64,000 nucleotides of DNA from an uncultured Eubacteriales bacterium. Its GTDB lineage: Bacteria > Bacillota > Clostridia > Peptostreptococcales > Anaerovoracaceae. The translations under genes were made by a program, and so were the position numbers. The notes below the pieces were generated by a model. It saw only the letters and a program-made list of their open reading frames with translations. It ran no database searches and was not told the DNA's origin. This document shows positions 16,302 to 25,396 of this stretch, one piece after another (position 1 is the first letter of the stretch; every line of letters starts with the position of its first letter). The stretch spans positions 1 to 64,000 of the forward strand of contig CAJTYS010000003.1 of NCBI GenBank assembly GCA_910583765.1, in the 5' to 3' direction.

Positions 16302-16841
16302 ATGACGAACACAAAAACAACGCAGGCTGCGTATAAAGTCGCTCTCTCTGCCATGATGTCCGCTTTGGCTCTGATCTTTTCCTATGTGGAAGCGATCATT
16401 CCCTTTAGTTTCGGCATCCCCGGCATCAAACTGGGCATTGCCAATCTGGTGATTTTAGCGTCTCTCTATGTGCTGGGCGGGCGTTATACTCTGGTGATCA
16501 ACGTGCTGCGGATCCTCATTGCCGGACTGCTTTTCAACGGCTTTTTCGGAGCCATGTATTCCCTGGCGGGCGGGATATTGAGTTTTTTTGTGATGCTGCT
16601 GCTGAAAAAGACCGGACTTTTCTCACCCATTGGGGTGAGCATGGCTGGCGGCGTTGCCCATAATCTGGGGCAGCTGCTGGTGGCGGCGGCGATTGTGGAA
16701 AATATGAAACTGTTCTTTTATTTTCCGGTGCTGCTGTTTTCCGGCATGGCCAGTGGGATCTTGATTGGGATCTTGACTCATTTGATTTTGCGGAAATTGC
16801 CGGAAGGGGTGAAGGGGGGGGGAGTATCAGTTCGCCATTGA
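16302..16841 (+). CDS. Gx transporter family membrane protein
   Basis: 179 aa with about five or six membrane segments. It matches the family once annotated heptaprenyl diphosphate synthase component I (AALSAMM-type start, GIPGIKLGIANLVILASLYVLG, LRILIAGLLFNG, GGVAHNLGQLLVA). The family is ECF-S-like and co-occurs with NusG-II and ApbE, so a role in flavin or quinone-precursor traffic is likely but unproven. A run of nine G (16814-16822) sits five codons before the final GVSVRH. Loss of one G would replace that end with the 27-residue frame at 16822-16905. Confidence 0.8.
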   Translation: MTNTKTTQAAYKVALSAMMSALALIFSYVEAIIPFSFGIPGIKLGIANLVILASLYVLGGRYTLVINVLRILIAGLLFNGFFGAMYSLAGGILSFFVMLLLKKTGLFSPIGVSMAGGVAHNLGQLLVAAAIVENMKLFFYFPVLLFSGMASGILIGILTHLILRKLPEGVKGGGVSVRH

Positions 16842-16905
16842 CGAAGAAAACGCACATAAAATAATAGAGGTGTACGATTATGAATGGACCAATGAGCAAG
16901 TATAA
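16822..16905 (+). pseudogene. C-terminal stub of another protein after the G9 tract
   Basis: An open 27-codon frame reads EYQFAIDEENAHKIIEV then YDYEWTNEQV and TAA. It looks like a genuine soluble C-terminus but has no start of its own. It begins at the G run that ends the Gx gene in another frame and overlaps the start of the small ORF at 16880. It may be a recombination remnant or a slippage-dependent extension of the Gx protein. Confidence 0.45.
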
Positions 16906-17056
16906 CAAAAGTTTACAAAACATGGCAGACCCAATCCCACTGAGCAAATGCCCTTCTATAAAAATGGACTTGAGCGGTATGCTTAAATACGCAAAATCAA
17001 AAGGCATACAGCCTTTTGATTTGTCCGAACAGGAGAAAAAACAGTTCATAAAATAA
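16880..17056 (+). CDS. Small conserved-looking protein (58 aa)
   Basis: A 58-codon ORF starting MNGPMSKYNKSLQNMADPIP and ending DLSEQEKKQFIK. AGAGGTG lies 8 bases before the ATG. It is charged and soluble, with no membrane segment and one cysteine. It overlaps the preceding stub by 26 bp in another frame, the arrangement of a translationally coupled gene pair such as a small toxin-antitoxin or regulatory pair. I do not recognise a family. Codon use looks natural. Dispersed repeat R1 follows at once. Confidence 0.5.
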   Translation: MNGPMSKYNKSLQNMADPIPLSKCPSIKMDLSGMLKYAKSKGIQPFDLSEQEKKQFIK

Positions 17057-17058
17057 CA

Positions 17059-17130
17059 AGGCCGGCTTTGCTGATTTTCTTTCAGCAGCAGACTTTGTTG
17101 ATTTTCCGAAAATATCACAAATGATATTTC
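17059..17130 (+). repeat. Dispersed repeat R1, copy 4 (least diverged)
   Basis: The cleanest copy: GCCGGCTTTGCTGATTTTC, TTTCAGCAGCAGACTTTGTTG, then hairpin GAAAATATCAC..ATGATATTTC. It contains two small stem-loops (GCTGA/TCAGC and GAAATATC/GATATTTC types). It is followed directly by terminator R2. Confidence 0.65.
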
Positions 17131-17145
17131 CTATATAATTAAGCA

Positions 17146-17194
17146 AACGGTCATGCCCCAGCGATTCCGCTCTTGGCATGACCGTTATGTTTTT
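17146..17194 (-). terminator. Terminator R2 of the methyltransferase operon
   Basis: Perfect 12-bp arms AACGGTCATGCC (17146-17157) and GGCATGACCGTT (17175-17186), with an inner AGCGGAATCGCT hairpin. It lies ~70 bp after the stop of the corrinoid activator gene. Nearly identical to the terminator at 28364-28404 (3 differences in ~52 bases). A T run follows on the plus strand, so it may work in both directions. Confidence 0.75.
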
Positions 17195-17255
17195 TCGTTC
17201 AACAATTTTTTCGAAGCAGCAAAATTTCTTTCAACATTTTCCTCCAGCGCCTTCC

Positions 17256-18677
17256 TTAAAATCTCATGGCATTCATGTAAGCTTCCTGGAAGTTTGCTTG
17301 ATCGGCCAGTTCCACATGCTCCACCAGTTCCGGGACCTTCTTCATGATTTCCAGCTCTCTATCGCTGACCAGCGCCATGGACACGCCGCAGCCCGCCGCG
17401 TTTCCCATAAAGTGAATGCAGTCACGCTCTATATCTGGCAACAGCCCGATAGTGACCGCGCTTTCTTGATCAATGTAATTGCCGAACGCTCCGGCGACCA
17501 TCACTTCCCGAATATCGCAGGCGGATTTTCCCACCTTATCCAGCAGCAGCTTGATTCCTGCTGCAATAGCGCCCTTGGCCAGCTGGACTTCCCTGATGTC
17601 GCTTTGGGTGATAACAATGTCCTCACCGTCTTCTCTGGGAACTAGCACAAACTGCCGCTCCTTTCCAACAGAGACCAGCCGCTCTCTGAACTTGGGATCC
17701 AGCCCTAATAGCTCCACATCATCGGCGCATACCAGCCGCCCTGATTTTTTGATCAGCCTGTTCTTCAACATCTGGGCCATAGCATCGATCAGCCCGGAAC
17801 CGCAGATGCCCTGGGCTGGCTGCTGATCAATGGTTTTGAAAAAGACTTCTCCGTCTTTGATGCGCACTTTTTCGATTGCTCCGGCGGCCGCCCGCGTCCC
17901 ATGCCGGATAGCGGCACCTTCAAAAGCCGGACCTGCCGCAGTGGAGCAGGCATAGCGGCGCGTTCCGTCTGTCAAGGCGATTTCACCGTTGGTCCCGATG
18001 TCGATAAAAACCGTCAAAGCTTTTTTCTCCAGGAACCGAGACGCAGCCAGACCTGCTGTGATGTCCCCACCCACATGACCAGCGATATTCGGCAGGAGAA
18101 GAACAATCCCAGCCTCTGCGATGCCCAGCTCTGCCCCAAGATTCACCCCATTGCCTGGACCGCCTTTTCCCGCTGTCCACACTAGCGTTCCCGCATATCC
18201 GGGCGCAAAGGGCGCAAGGGCCAAGGTTTTCGGTGAATACCCGGCAAAGAGATGGGCCATGGTCGTGTTTCCACAGACTGTTATCTTGAGGATTTCCTTT
18301 CGCTGGATTCCTGCCCTTTCGCACAGTTCCTTGATGATTTCATTGAGGCAATCCATGATCTTCCGCTGCAGTATGGCCAGATTTTCTGTCTGCTCCCCGC
18401 AGTAGGTGATGCGGGAGATCACGTCCATCCCAAACTCATTTTGCGGATTCGTCCTTCCACAGGCCGCAATCTGGCATCCCTGTTCTAAATCCCAAAGCAT
18501 GCCCACCACTGTGGTCGTTCCAATGTCAAAAGCAGCGCCGAACCCTTTTCTCCCCGTTTCTGGCCTGAAATCTTTGGGGTACGCCAGCATCTTGGTTTTT
18601 CTGTCGTTGGCTCCGCTCATCATAGCAGCGTTCTCACATCTTCCGCACTTGCCGCAGATTCCTATGCATTTTATCAT
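17256..18677 (-). CDS. Corrinoid protein activator (RACo/DUF4445-type ATPase)
   Basis: 473 aa. The ASKHA ATPase core shows FDIGTTTVVGMLWD, VCGNTTMAHLFAG, FIDIGTNGEIAL and AGAFGNYIDQESA, the DUF4445 pattern of reductive activators of corrinoid proteins. These use ATP hydrolysis to return inactive Co(II) to Co(I). The N-terminal plant-type [2Fe-2S] domain of longer relatives is missing; instead a short CIGICGKCGRC motif could hold a cluster. The start at 18677 follows AAAGGAC and lies 38 bp after the methyltransferase gene. Last gene of the operon, as expected for an accessory factor. Confidence 0.85.
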   Translation of the reverse strand: MIKCIGICGKCGRCENAAMMSGANDRKTKMLAYPKDFRPETGRKGFGAAFDIGTTTVVGMLWDLEQGCQIAACGRTNPQNEFGMDVISRITYCGEQTENLAILQRKIMDCLNEIIKELCERAGIQRKEILKITVCGNTTMAHLFAGYSPKTLALAPFAPGYAGTLVWTAGKGGPGNGVNLGAELGIAEAGIVLLLPNIAGHVGGDITAGLAASRFLEKKALTVFIDIGTNGEIALTDGTRRYACSTAAGPAFEGAAIRHGTRAAAGAIEKVRIKDGEVFFKTIDQQPAQGICGSGLIDAMAQMLKNRLIKKSGRLVCADDVELLGLDPKFRERLVSVGKERQFVLVPREDGEDIVITQSDIREVQLAKGAIAAGIKLLLDKVGKSACDIREVMVAGAFGNYIDQESAVTIGLLPDIERDCIHFMGNAAGCGVSMALVSDRELEIMKKVPELVEHVELADQANFQEAYMNAMRF

Positions 18678-18715
18678 TGCTTTGTCCTTTCGTCCAGAAA
18701 ACAGTTTCTCGGGGA

Positions 18716-19738
18716 TCAATGAGTTTCGTAATACTCATCCACTGCGTTGAAGAAGGCATGAATGTTCTCCCAAGGCGAATGGGCCGGAATATCGCAGCCA
18801 GAGGCCGGTATGAAGTTGGGGTACTTGGCGCAGGCTTCCATCACTTTAAGGGTGGCCTTCCTGATGGACTCCGGCGTTCCGTTGCAGAATTCTCCTGCCG
18901 GATCCACGTTGCCCATGACCACATGATTCGCGTCAGGCCAGACTGCCATCATTTTTTCCATGCTGATGATATTGCCAAAGCTGTACCCAATGGCATCTGT
19001 GGCGGCGATTTTCTTGACAGCCTTGACTGTGCTACTGCCGCAATTGTGATAGATGACCGCGAAGTGGTCGTCCTGCAGTTCCTCGATGATCCGCTTCACA
19101 TACTGAGAAGAAAATTCATCCAGCATCTTCGGGGACATGAGGCCTGCCAAAGGCTCGGCCATGGCGATCCCGTTGAGCCCCGCGTCTTTGTAGGCTTTCA
19201 TATACTTGAGGACGAATTGTGTGCATTTTTCCAACAGCAGATGGATGGTTTCCGGTTCGCTAACGCATTTCATCATCACGTCCGTGATATCCATCAGCCT
19301 GCCAGCCAGAGAAAAAGGACCGATGCATCCGGCGAAGATAGGCTTTTCCGGATCAGCGATCAGTTCCACCGCTTTCTTGGCACCATCAATGTAAATTTGT
19401 GTCCTGCCCGCCCCCACATCCGGAACTTTGAGGGCTTCCACGTCTTCCTTTGTCTTGCAGATCGGCTCATGGATATTCGGGATCTCGTTATCATCGAAAT
19501 CCACCTTGCCGCCAAAAGCCTCCGCCTCAATGGAAAGGTCCATATAGGTGAGGATGGCAAAGGGATCCACCTCTTGGGAAAGCAGCTTTAGTCCCTTGGC
19601 CTGGGTGTCCGCGTTTGCCAGCAATTCCGTGACCGTCAGTCCCATTTTCTGGGCAATAGGAAAAGTCAGGATGGGGATCGGTTTCTTACGTTCCGCTGCG
19701 ATCCATTTTTCCAAAACTTCGTTCATGTTCATTTTCAT
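18716..19738 (-). CDS. UroD-family methylcorrinoid methyltransferase (MtaA/CmuA-like)
   Basis: 340 aa, uroporphyrinogen decarboxylase fold. The zinc ligands of methyltransferase members are present: H231-N-C233 (YHNCGSS) and C315 (ASGCDIP). True UroD tetrapyrrole residues are not evident. This class transfers methyl from a methylcorrinoid protein to a thiol or pterin (MtaA, MtbA, CmuA). In a bacterium the acceptor is probably tetrahydrofolate, though coenzyme M or another thiol is not excluded. The ATG at 19738 follows AGAGG. It is 65 bp after the RocB-like gene in the same operon. Confidence 0.85.
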   Translation of the reverse strand: MKMNMNEVLEKWIAAERKKPIPILTFPIAQKMGLTVTELLANADTQAKGLKLLSQEVDPFAILTYMDLSIEAEAFGGKVDFDDNEIPNIHEPICKTKEDVEALKVPDVGAGRTQIYIDGAKKAVELIADPEKPIFAGCIGPFSLAGRLMDITDVMMKCVSEPETIHLLLEKCTQFVLKYMKAYKDAGLNGIAMAEPLAGLMSPKMLDEFSSQYVKRIIEELQDDHFAVIYHNCGSSTVKAVKKIAATDAIGYSFGNIISMEKMMAVWPDANHVVMGNVDPAGEFCNGTPESIRKATLKVMEACAKYPNFIPASGCDIPAHSPWENIHAFFNAVDEYYETH

Positions 19739-19803
19739 AGTTTCATACCTCTTTTCTTTGTAGTGCCGCGCCTGCTATGATCATTCTGTTTAGCTTTCCA
19801 AAC

Positions 19804-21414
19804 TTACAGGCATTTCATCAAAGTCTCAATGATTGCCGGACACCGCTTTTCAACATCCGGCATGTACACCCGCTCCGTGTACTCGTGATAATCGAAGCCC
19901 GCTGGTCCTGTGATAATCGCTGGCATGGAAATTTCCATAATGGTTTCAAATGGGATCTTGTACAAGGTTTCCGGCGTGACCATGTTTTTCATCGCATAGA
20001 TGTCCTCTTCAATGTTGGTACAGGAAATGTAGCTATTATCCGACAGCCCCATGAAATACGGATCCACTTCCAGCTCCATGTCATATTCCTTTTTCAGCAT
20101 ATCAGCCACACTGTCGATCCAAAGCTGCCTATGGCAATCATGGGTGTGATTGTTCACCGCAGGGACATATGGCGGCAGCAGACCGATCACAATAATAGGA
20201 TCTGTGATCTTTGACCATTCTATGGCCTTTTCGATCATCTGAAAACCGCTTTCCACCTGAACCAGACCTTTACCGGATTTCACCTGTTCTGTCACCTGTT
20301 CAACCAGGGCCTCTTTCTTCGTGTCATAATCCGCATCCACTTTTCTGCAGATTTCCTCCAGTTCAGCGTAAGTCATGACCTTGATCTCGTAGTTAGGATT
20401 GCCCTCCTGCGTGTGATTCAGATATTCATAAGCCCGATCATAGGTGGCGACCGCGTCCTTTGCCGCTTGGACGCAGAGTTTTTTTAATTTCTCTGTCAAA
20501 CTGTCGATGGTCACGCTCTTGGTCATTGGCAGATGCGCATAAATCTCCGTATACGCAGGGACCGATACTTGATACACGCTCTTTGAATCCTTGTGCCACA
20601 ATACAGTGGGCGGCGTTGTGATCCTGCCATACTCTTCATTGCAGAAATCCACGTTCAAGTCCAATCTTCTTTCCACATTAGCCGCTATCAAAGCGGAATT
20701 GAGGCCTGTCATAATGTTGCCTACATGCGCGGCTTTCCCCCTACATACAATGGCGGGGAGCATCTTTCCAATGGAACCATCCACATAAACAAATTTGTCT
20801 TTTCCTCCTGCGGTCGGCTCTGGATCGATCAATAGTTTGTAATCCAGCCCATACTGTTCTTTCAGCCTTTTTAATAGCCCTGTTGACTGCATGATGCCCT
20901 GTGCTTCGTGTTCTTCATCAGGGATGCCCATGAATAGAATGTTCAATTCTGGAAAGGCATTTTCCCGTGCGCATTTAAACAGCTCATAAAGCACCACTGC
21001 GTCTCCGCCCTTCATATCAGCCATGCCCCTGCCAAATTCCCATTGCGGATCTTCCAGCGCTGCCTTCACATCAGGCTTCACATCTAATTTTTTCAGTTCT
21101 TCCTTTAACTTTGGCGGGTCCAGCGCATAGGGCTTTAACACGCCATAGCACTCAATTTCCACGCAATCTGTATGCCCTGCGAACACAATGGTTTTATCAG
21201 TGGTCCCCCGTCTCAGGGCCCAGGGGATCATTCTCCCGATGATATCCTTCCCATCATATAGTCCGCATAAATCAGGATGCGCCTTCCAATAATCCTGCTC
21301 TCCTATGGTTTCATGGATCCATTTGCTGATGGTGATCTCCATCTCAGTGAAGCTATCGCTCTGGATGCCCACCAGCGCGTATAACAATTCTTTTGGTGTC
21401 CAGTTTTTAGCCAT
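19804..21414 (-). CDS. RocB-like M20 family metallohydrolase
   Basis: 536 aa, M20/M25/M40 zinc hydrolase. Metal and catalytic motifs are seen: FAGHTDCVE, GRGMADMKGGDAV and MGIPDEEHEAQG. Length and overall pattern (N-terminal PKELLYALVGIQSDSFTE) match RocB, a long cytosolic M20 protein named for arginine use in Bacillus. Within this operon, between the BCCT importer and the UroD-type methyltransferase, it may cleave an amide- or peptide-linked methylated amine after import. AAAGGAG precedes the ATG at 21414. The substrate is unknown. Confidence 0.8.
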   Translation of the reverse strand: MAKNWTPKELLYALVGIQSDSFTEMEITISKWIHETIGEQDYWKAHPDLCGLYDGKDIIGRMIPWALRRGTTDKTIVFAGHTDCVEIECYGVLKPYALDPPKLKEELKKLDVKPDVKAALEDPQWEFGRGMADMKGGDAVVLYELFKCARENAFPELNILFMGIPDEEHEAQGIMQSTGLLKRLKEQYGLDYKLLIDPEPTAGGKDKFVYVDGSIGKMLPAIVCRGKAAHVGNIMTGLNSALIAANVERRLDLNVDFCNEEYGRITTPPTVLWHKDSKSVYQVSVPAYTEIYAHLPMTKSVTIDSLTEKLKKLCVQAAKDAVATYDRAYEYLNHTQEGNPNYEIKVMTYAELEEICRKVDADYDTKKEALVEQVTEQVKSGKGLVQVESGFQMIEKAIEWSKITDPIIVIGLLPPYVPAVNNHTHDCHRQLWIDSVADMLKKEYDMELEVDPYFMGLSDNSYISCTNIEEDIYAMKNMVTPETLYKIPFETIMEISMPAIITGPAGFDYHEYTERVYMPDVEKRCPAIIETLMKCL

Positions 21415-21521
21415 GATGCTCTCCTTTCATTGACAAATTTCGATATGTGCCATATTAAGCTTCTTTGTTCAAAACCGAGGAGGCTGGCTCCTCGGCTATA
21501 ATTTCATGTAACTGTTTAAAA

Positions 21522-23084
21522 CTACTCCAGTTCTGTCCGCGGATCTTCTGCCGCATAGGTTCCGGTCTTGTCATATGCTCTCCACTTTTTGATCAGTATG
21601 ATGATAGAGGCGATGATGCCGATTTCGATGAAGATCGCCAGCAGTCCGGACACGTTGGCAAGCTGCTTCACGCCATCAATGCCCACCGTGGCCACGACAA
21701 TATAAGCAACGGCCGCACAAATGATCCCCCAGATCAACTTTTGGACAGCAGGCGCGCCTGTGGGATCTTCCAATGACACTTCTTTAGACGCGAGCCCTGC
21801 CATTACGGACACGTTGGCGTTGGCGCAAGTGATGAAAGATAACAGCAGAATGATCAGGTAAAGGACTGCCAGCGGGAATCCCGCAGGCAGATGAGAAAGC
21901 ATTTCGTAAGGGATGGCCCCAAATCCTTTTTCTGTCATTGTTGCCACCAGATCTGTGACGCCCTTCATCTGCATCTGGATAGAGGAACCGCTGATGATCA
22001 TCACCCAAAGCGCTCCGAATCCACCACATAGTCCTAAGTTTACCGCCACAACGGTCCTAATCTTACGTCCATAAGAAATGCTTCCCAGGAATAGACCCAG
22101 GGTCGGTGTCCATGCGAAGTAGGAGGCCCAATAGAAAGTTGTCCATGACGCGGGCCAGTCCGTATCGTGCGCGGCGCCGGTCACCAGAGACCTGTCAAAA
22201 AAGTGCTGCAAGAAAGAACCAAAGCCTTCTGTGCCAATGTTCAGGATGTAGAAAGTCGGGCCAAGGATCACGATGGCTGCCAGCAGGATGCCATATCCGT
22301 ACACGTTCGCGTCCGCTAGTGCCTTGATGCCTTTTTTCAGGCCGGAAATAGCGGAACCAATGTAAATGATCGTAAGCACGACCACGATAATCAGCATGGT
22401 CATGGCTGTGGACTCGATGCCCACTGTGAACCCCATGCCATAATTGATGTTTAGCAGCATCTGCCCCAATGAGGCGGCCACAGCCACTACGACACAGAAC
22501 AAAATCACGCCATCAACGATATCCTTCACTTTTTTCTTTTCCCCTAACCTGCCTAATGCAGGAGACAGTTCGGAGAACACGCTGTAAGGCTGTTTGCCAT
22601 TGTAGTATAAGAAGGCGAATGTGATGGCCGCGGTGGTCATGATGCCGTAGGGCAGAAAGGACCAGTGCATGAACATGGTTTCCATGGCAAACAGTGCCGA
22701 ATCGCCGGAACCAGGATCATACCCTGTGATGGCCGCTGCCGGATCCATCATGTGGTAAACCGGCTCTGATGGTCCCCATACGAGAAGACCGGAGGCCAAC
22801 GAGGATGTGAGCGAGATAGAAAACCAACTGAAATTAGACAGTTTTGGCTTTGCGTCTTTGCCGCCGATGCGCACATTTCCAAACTTGGAAAGCGCCGCCC
22901 AAACACAAACGATGATGCATATCACGGTCACGATATTTGCGAACCATGCCATCTTTGACATGAAGAATCCACTGATCCCACTCAAAATGGCGAAGAATCC
23001 ATCCGGATTAGCGAACTGAAAAATAATGGCTGCCAGCAGTAATATAAAACCTGGCCAAAACGCATAGTGTTTAATGCCTTTCAT
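21522..23084 (-). CDS. BCCT-family transporter for a quaternary amine
   Basis: 520 aa with 12 predicted membrane segments. Family marks are SLASGLLVWGPSEPVYHM and the tryptophan-rich signature region FYWASYFAWTPTLGLFLG. BCCT carriers import betaine, carnitine, choline or related compounds, by Na+ symport or antiport. No long C-terminal osmosensing tail is present, so a catabolic rather than osmotic role fits. It lies downstream of the corrinoid protein (117-bp gap) and upstream of the RocB-like gene. Confidence 0.9.
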   Translation of the reverse strand: MKGIKHYAFWPGFILLLAAIIFQFANPDGFFAILSGISGFFMSKMAWFANIVTVICIIVCVWAALSKFGNVRIGGKDAKPKLSNFSWFSISLTSSLASGLLVWGPSEPVYHMMDPAAAITGYDPGSGDSALFAMETMFMHWSFLPYGIMTTAAITFAFLYYNGKQPYSVFSELSPALGRLGEKKKVKDIVDGVILFCVVVAVAASLGQMLLNINYGMGFTVGIESTAMTMLIIVVVLTIIYIGSAISGLKKGIKALADANVYGYGILLAAIVILGPTFYILNIGTEGFGSFLQHFFDRSLVTGAAHDTDWPASWTTFYWASYFAWTPTLGLFLGSISYGRKIRTVVAVNLGLCGGFGALWVMIISGSSIQMQMKGVTDLVATMTEKGFGAIPYEMLSHLPAGFPLAVLYLIILLLSFITCANANVSVMAGLASKEVSLEDPTGAPAVQKLIWGIICAAVAYIVVATVGIDGVKQLANVSGLLAIFIEIGIIASIIILIKKWRAYDKTGTYAAEDPRTELE

Positions 23085-23201
23085 ACTTTTTTCCTCCCTT
23101 CAACATTTTAGGAAACTCTTATCAACTCGAATTTTAAAACATGCCTTGTTATTGTCCGCGATTTTTATCGCCATCCTCGCTGGTCATACAATTCGTCCTG
23201 G

Positions 23202-23831
23202 TCACTGCTCTCTCAATTCATTGGCCAAATCCACGGCAGAAGCAGCGTCATAAGAGAACCTGGCTCCGATTTCTTCAGCAAAAGCTTCTGTCACCGGCGC
23301 GCCGCCGATCATGATTTTGACATCTTTATACTTTTCATTACCTCGAATCAGCTTTACCACTTCCTCCATGACAGGCATAGTGGTCGTCAGCATCGCGGAC
23401 ATGCCCACATAATCCGCCTGTGTTTCCTCAAGCGCGCCCATGAATCGCTCAGGTGTCACATCGATCCCCAGGTCGATCACTTCATATCCAGCGCCTTCCA
23501 GCATCATGGCCACGATTTTTTTGCCAATGTCATGCAGATCGCCTTTGACTGTTCCAATGATGATCTTTCCCTTTACTTCTCTCTTTCCTCCTACCAGCAA
23601 AGGCTTTAAAAGTTCGTTGCCAGCTGCCATGACGTTAGCGGACATAAGTACTTCCGGAACGAATATTTCTCCTTCTTTAAAGAGTTTTCCCACTTCATCC
23701 ATTCCAGGCACCAGCCCTTTATCCAGGATCTCGATAGGATCGACTCCATCCTTGATGGCCTTTTCCACCAGATCTACGATCACCTCGTCATCGCCTTCCA
23801 AAATGGCTTCTTTCATTTCTTTAAATAACAT
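23202..23831 (-). CDS. Corrinoid protein (MtbC/MttC-type methyl carrier)
   Basis: 209 aa. An N-terminal helical cap domain (residues ~1-85) is followed by a B12-binding Rossmann domain with the base-off motif D98-L-H100-D-I-G103 (GDLHDIGKKIV); H100 is the lower cobalt ligand. It carries the methyl group from the MttB-type enzyme to the UroD-type methyltransferase. GAGGAGG precedes the ATG at 23831. It is 22 bp after the first MttB-family gene, and only one such carrier serves two MttB paralogues here. Confidence 0.93.
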   Translation of the reverse strand: MLFKEMKEAILEGDDEVIVDLVEKAIKDGVDPIEILDKGLVPGMDEVGKLFKEGEIFVPEVLMSANVMAAGNELLKPLLVGGKREVKGKIIIGTVKGDLHDIGKKIVAMMLEGAGYEVIDLGIDVTPERFMGALEETQADYVGMSAMLTTTMPVMEEVVKLIRGNEKYKDVKIMIGGAPVTEAFAEEIGARFSYDAASAVDLANELREQ

Positions 23832-23853
23832 CTTTTTTCCTCCTCAAATATGC

Positions 23854-25320
23854 TTAATACTCAATTCCCAGTTTTTTTGCTCTGTCTCTGATGATTTCAT
23901 CGAAGATTTTTTCAGTGCGCTGGTCAATGAGGGATGGCGCGTCTTCTTCAATGATTTCCACGGCTCTCTTTTCCAGCTTTTGATTCAGGGTCAGTCCATC
24001 CTCATTTTGCCAAGCCACATACTGTTTTCTGTTAAAAAACTTTGGATAATAGACTTCATTCCTAAAATGTTTCGCTGTGTGCTTTTGGGACACATAGTCG
24101 CCTCCATATCCCACCTTGTCGATGAGATCAATGGCAAATGAACTTTCATCATAATTGATGCCCTGCACGAATCTCTTGGCGAAACTGATCTGTTCGTTGA
24201 CCAGTAGGATCATGGATAAATTCCCGATGGCTCCAACGCCTGTGTATGCGTTGTCATGTACCAAATTCTGTCCTGAAAGGGCCGCGCACAGGATGCTGTA
24301 CATGGATTCCGTTCCAGCTTGCGCGTCGATTTCCAGAGCATCTGTGCATCCGGAAGTGCCATATAGCGGCAAGTCATAGAATTTCGCCAAGTCCGCCATG
24401 ATCGCATGGACCATCCCCAGTTCAGGGCCGCCATACACATTCATGGTGGTCATCATATCCATGGCACCGTACACATAACCGTAAATAAAAGGCGCGCCTT
24501 TCTTTACTAACTGGTGAAGCACCAGTCCTGCCAGGCATTCTGCGTTGCTGCAAATGATGGAGCCAGACAATGTCACCGGCGAAGTCCCTCCTGACACGCC
24601 GCCAGAGGCATATGTGGTAGGAATTCCGTATTCCGCGCAAAGCATCAGCTTTTGGATCGCTTCTTCACTGTTCATGAGCGGCGAAACCGGTTCATTGTAC
24701 AGCATCAGCGTTGGATTTCTCCTTAGTTCCTCATATCCGCCTGCCATTTCCGCGCACATGTCGATTAAACACTGCAAATTGTCTTTATCTGTGGCAGTTG
24801 CCAGATTAGGCTTAGAACAATATTTCCGCATGGCCTTCAGAGTGATCATGTCATGAAGATGCTGCGGGATGTCCTGCGCCAGCCCCTGGTTGGACACGTA
24901 GGAAAAATTGTCGCATTTCTCCACTACCTTGGCGATGTTTTCAATGTCCTTCAATGTTGTAGGACGGACTTCTTTGGTGTATGGATCCACATGGCTGGGC
25001 AGATCCGTGCCAGTTCCGTAATAAACCTTGTTTCTTTCCAGGAACATCGTTCTTTTTCCCGCTGGATTCGCTACCGCGATCCTCGATGGAGCTGTCCTGA
25101 TGGCCTCCTCGACCATATGAGCTGGAAACTTAGCCACTTTAGTGTCAAAGTCCACATATGCTCCGCCTTCTGCCAAAATTTTCAGAGCCGTCTCCTCAAA
25201 GATTTTCACGCCGCTCCGCTCCAGCACTTCTAGGCTGCCGTTATGGAGCCTTACAAGCTGCTCGTGGGAGCACATTTTAAAGTCAAAGGTCTGATTCACA
25301 GTTTGATTTACAAGTAACAA
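23854..25320 (-). CDS. MttB-superfamily quaternary amine methyltransferase 1
   Basis: 488 aa TIM-barrel enzyme of the trimethylamine methyltransferase (MttB) superfamily. It shows the shared pattern YYGTGTDLPSHVDPYT, FSYVSNQGLAQD, CSKPNLATATDKDN and VYGGPELGMVHA. There is no internal TAG, so it is a non-pyrrolysine member like MtgB (glycine betaine), MtpB (proline betaine) or MtcB (carnitine). It should transfer methyl from a quaternary amine to the corrinoid protein. The likely start is TTG at 25320, nine bases after AAAGGAG; an ATG at 25326-25328 is out of frame. The substrate cannot be read from sequence. Confidence 0.9.
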   Translation of the reverse strand: MLLVNQTVNQTFDFKMCSHEQLVRLHNGSLEVLERSGVKIFEETALKILAEGGAYVDFDTKVAKFPAHMVEEAIRTAPSRIAVANPAGKRTMFLERNKVYYGTGTDLPSHVDPYTKEVRPTTLKDIENIAKVVEKCDNFSYVSNQGLAQDIPQHLHDMITLKAMRKYCSKPNLATATDKDNLQCLIDMCAEMAGGYEELRRNPTLMLYNEPVSPLMNSEEAIQKLMLCAEYGIPTTYASGGVSGGTSPVTLSGSIICSNAECLAGLVLHQLVKKGAPFIYGYVYGAMDMMTTMNVYGGPELGMVHAIMADLAKFYDLPLYGTSGCTDALEIDAQAGTESMYSILCAALSGQNLVHDNAYTGVGAIGNLSMILLVNEQISFAKRFVQGINYDESSFAIDLIDKVGYGGDYVSQKHTAKHFRNEVYYPKFFNRKQYVAWQNEDGLTLNQKLEKRAVEIIEEDAPSLIDQRTEKIFDEIIRDRAKKLGIEY

Positions 25321-25396
25321 TTTTCATTTCTCCTTTCTATCTTGATTCCCAAATGTCCATGTTTTATAAACCCGTTGAATCCTACTTACCTCCTTT

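Noticed and set aside
18716..19738. Uroporphyrinogen decarboxylase of heme synthesis
   Set aside because: Zinc-ligand motifs and the operon context indicate a corrinoid methyltransferase of the same fold.
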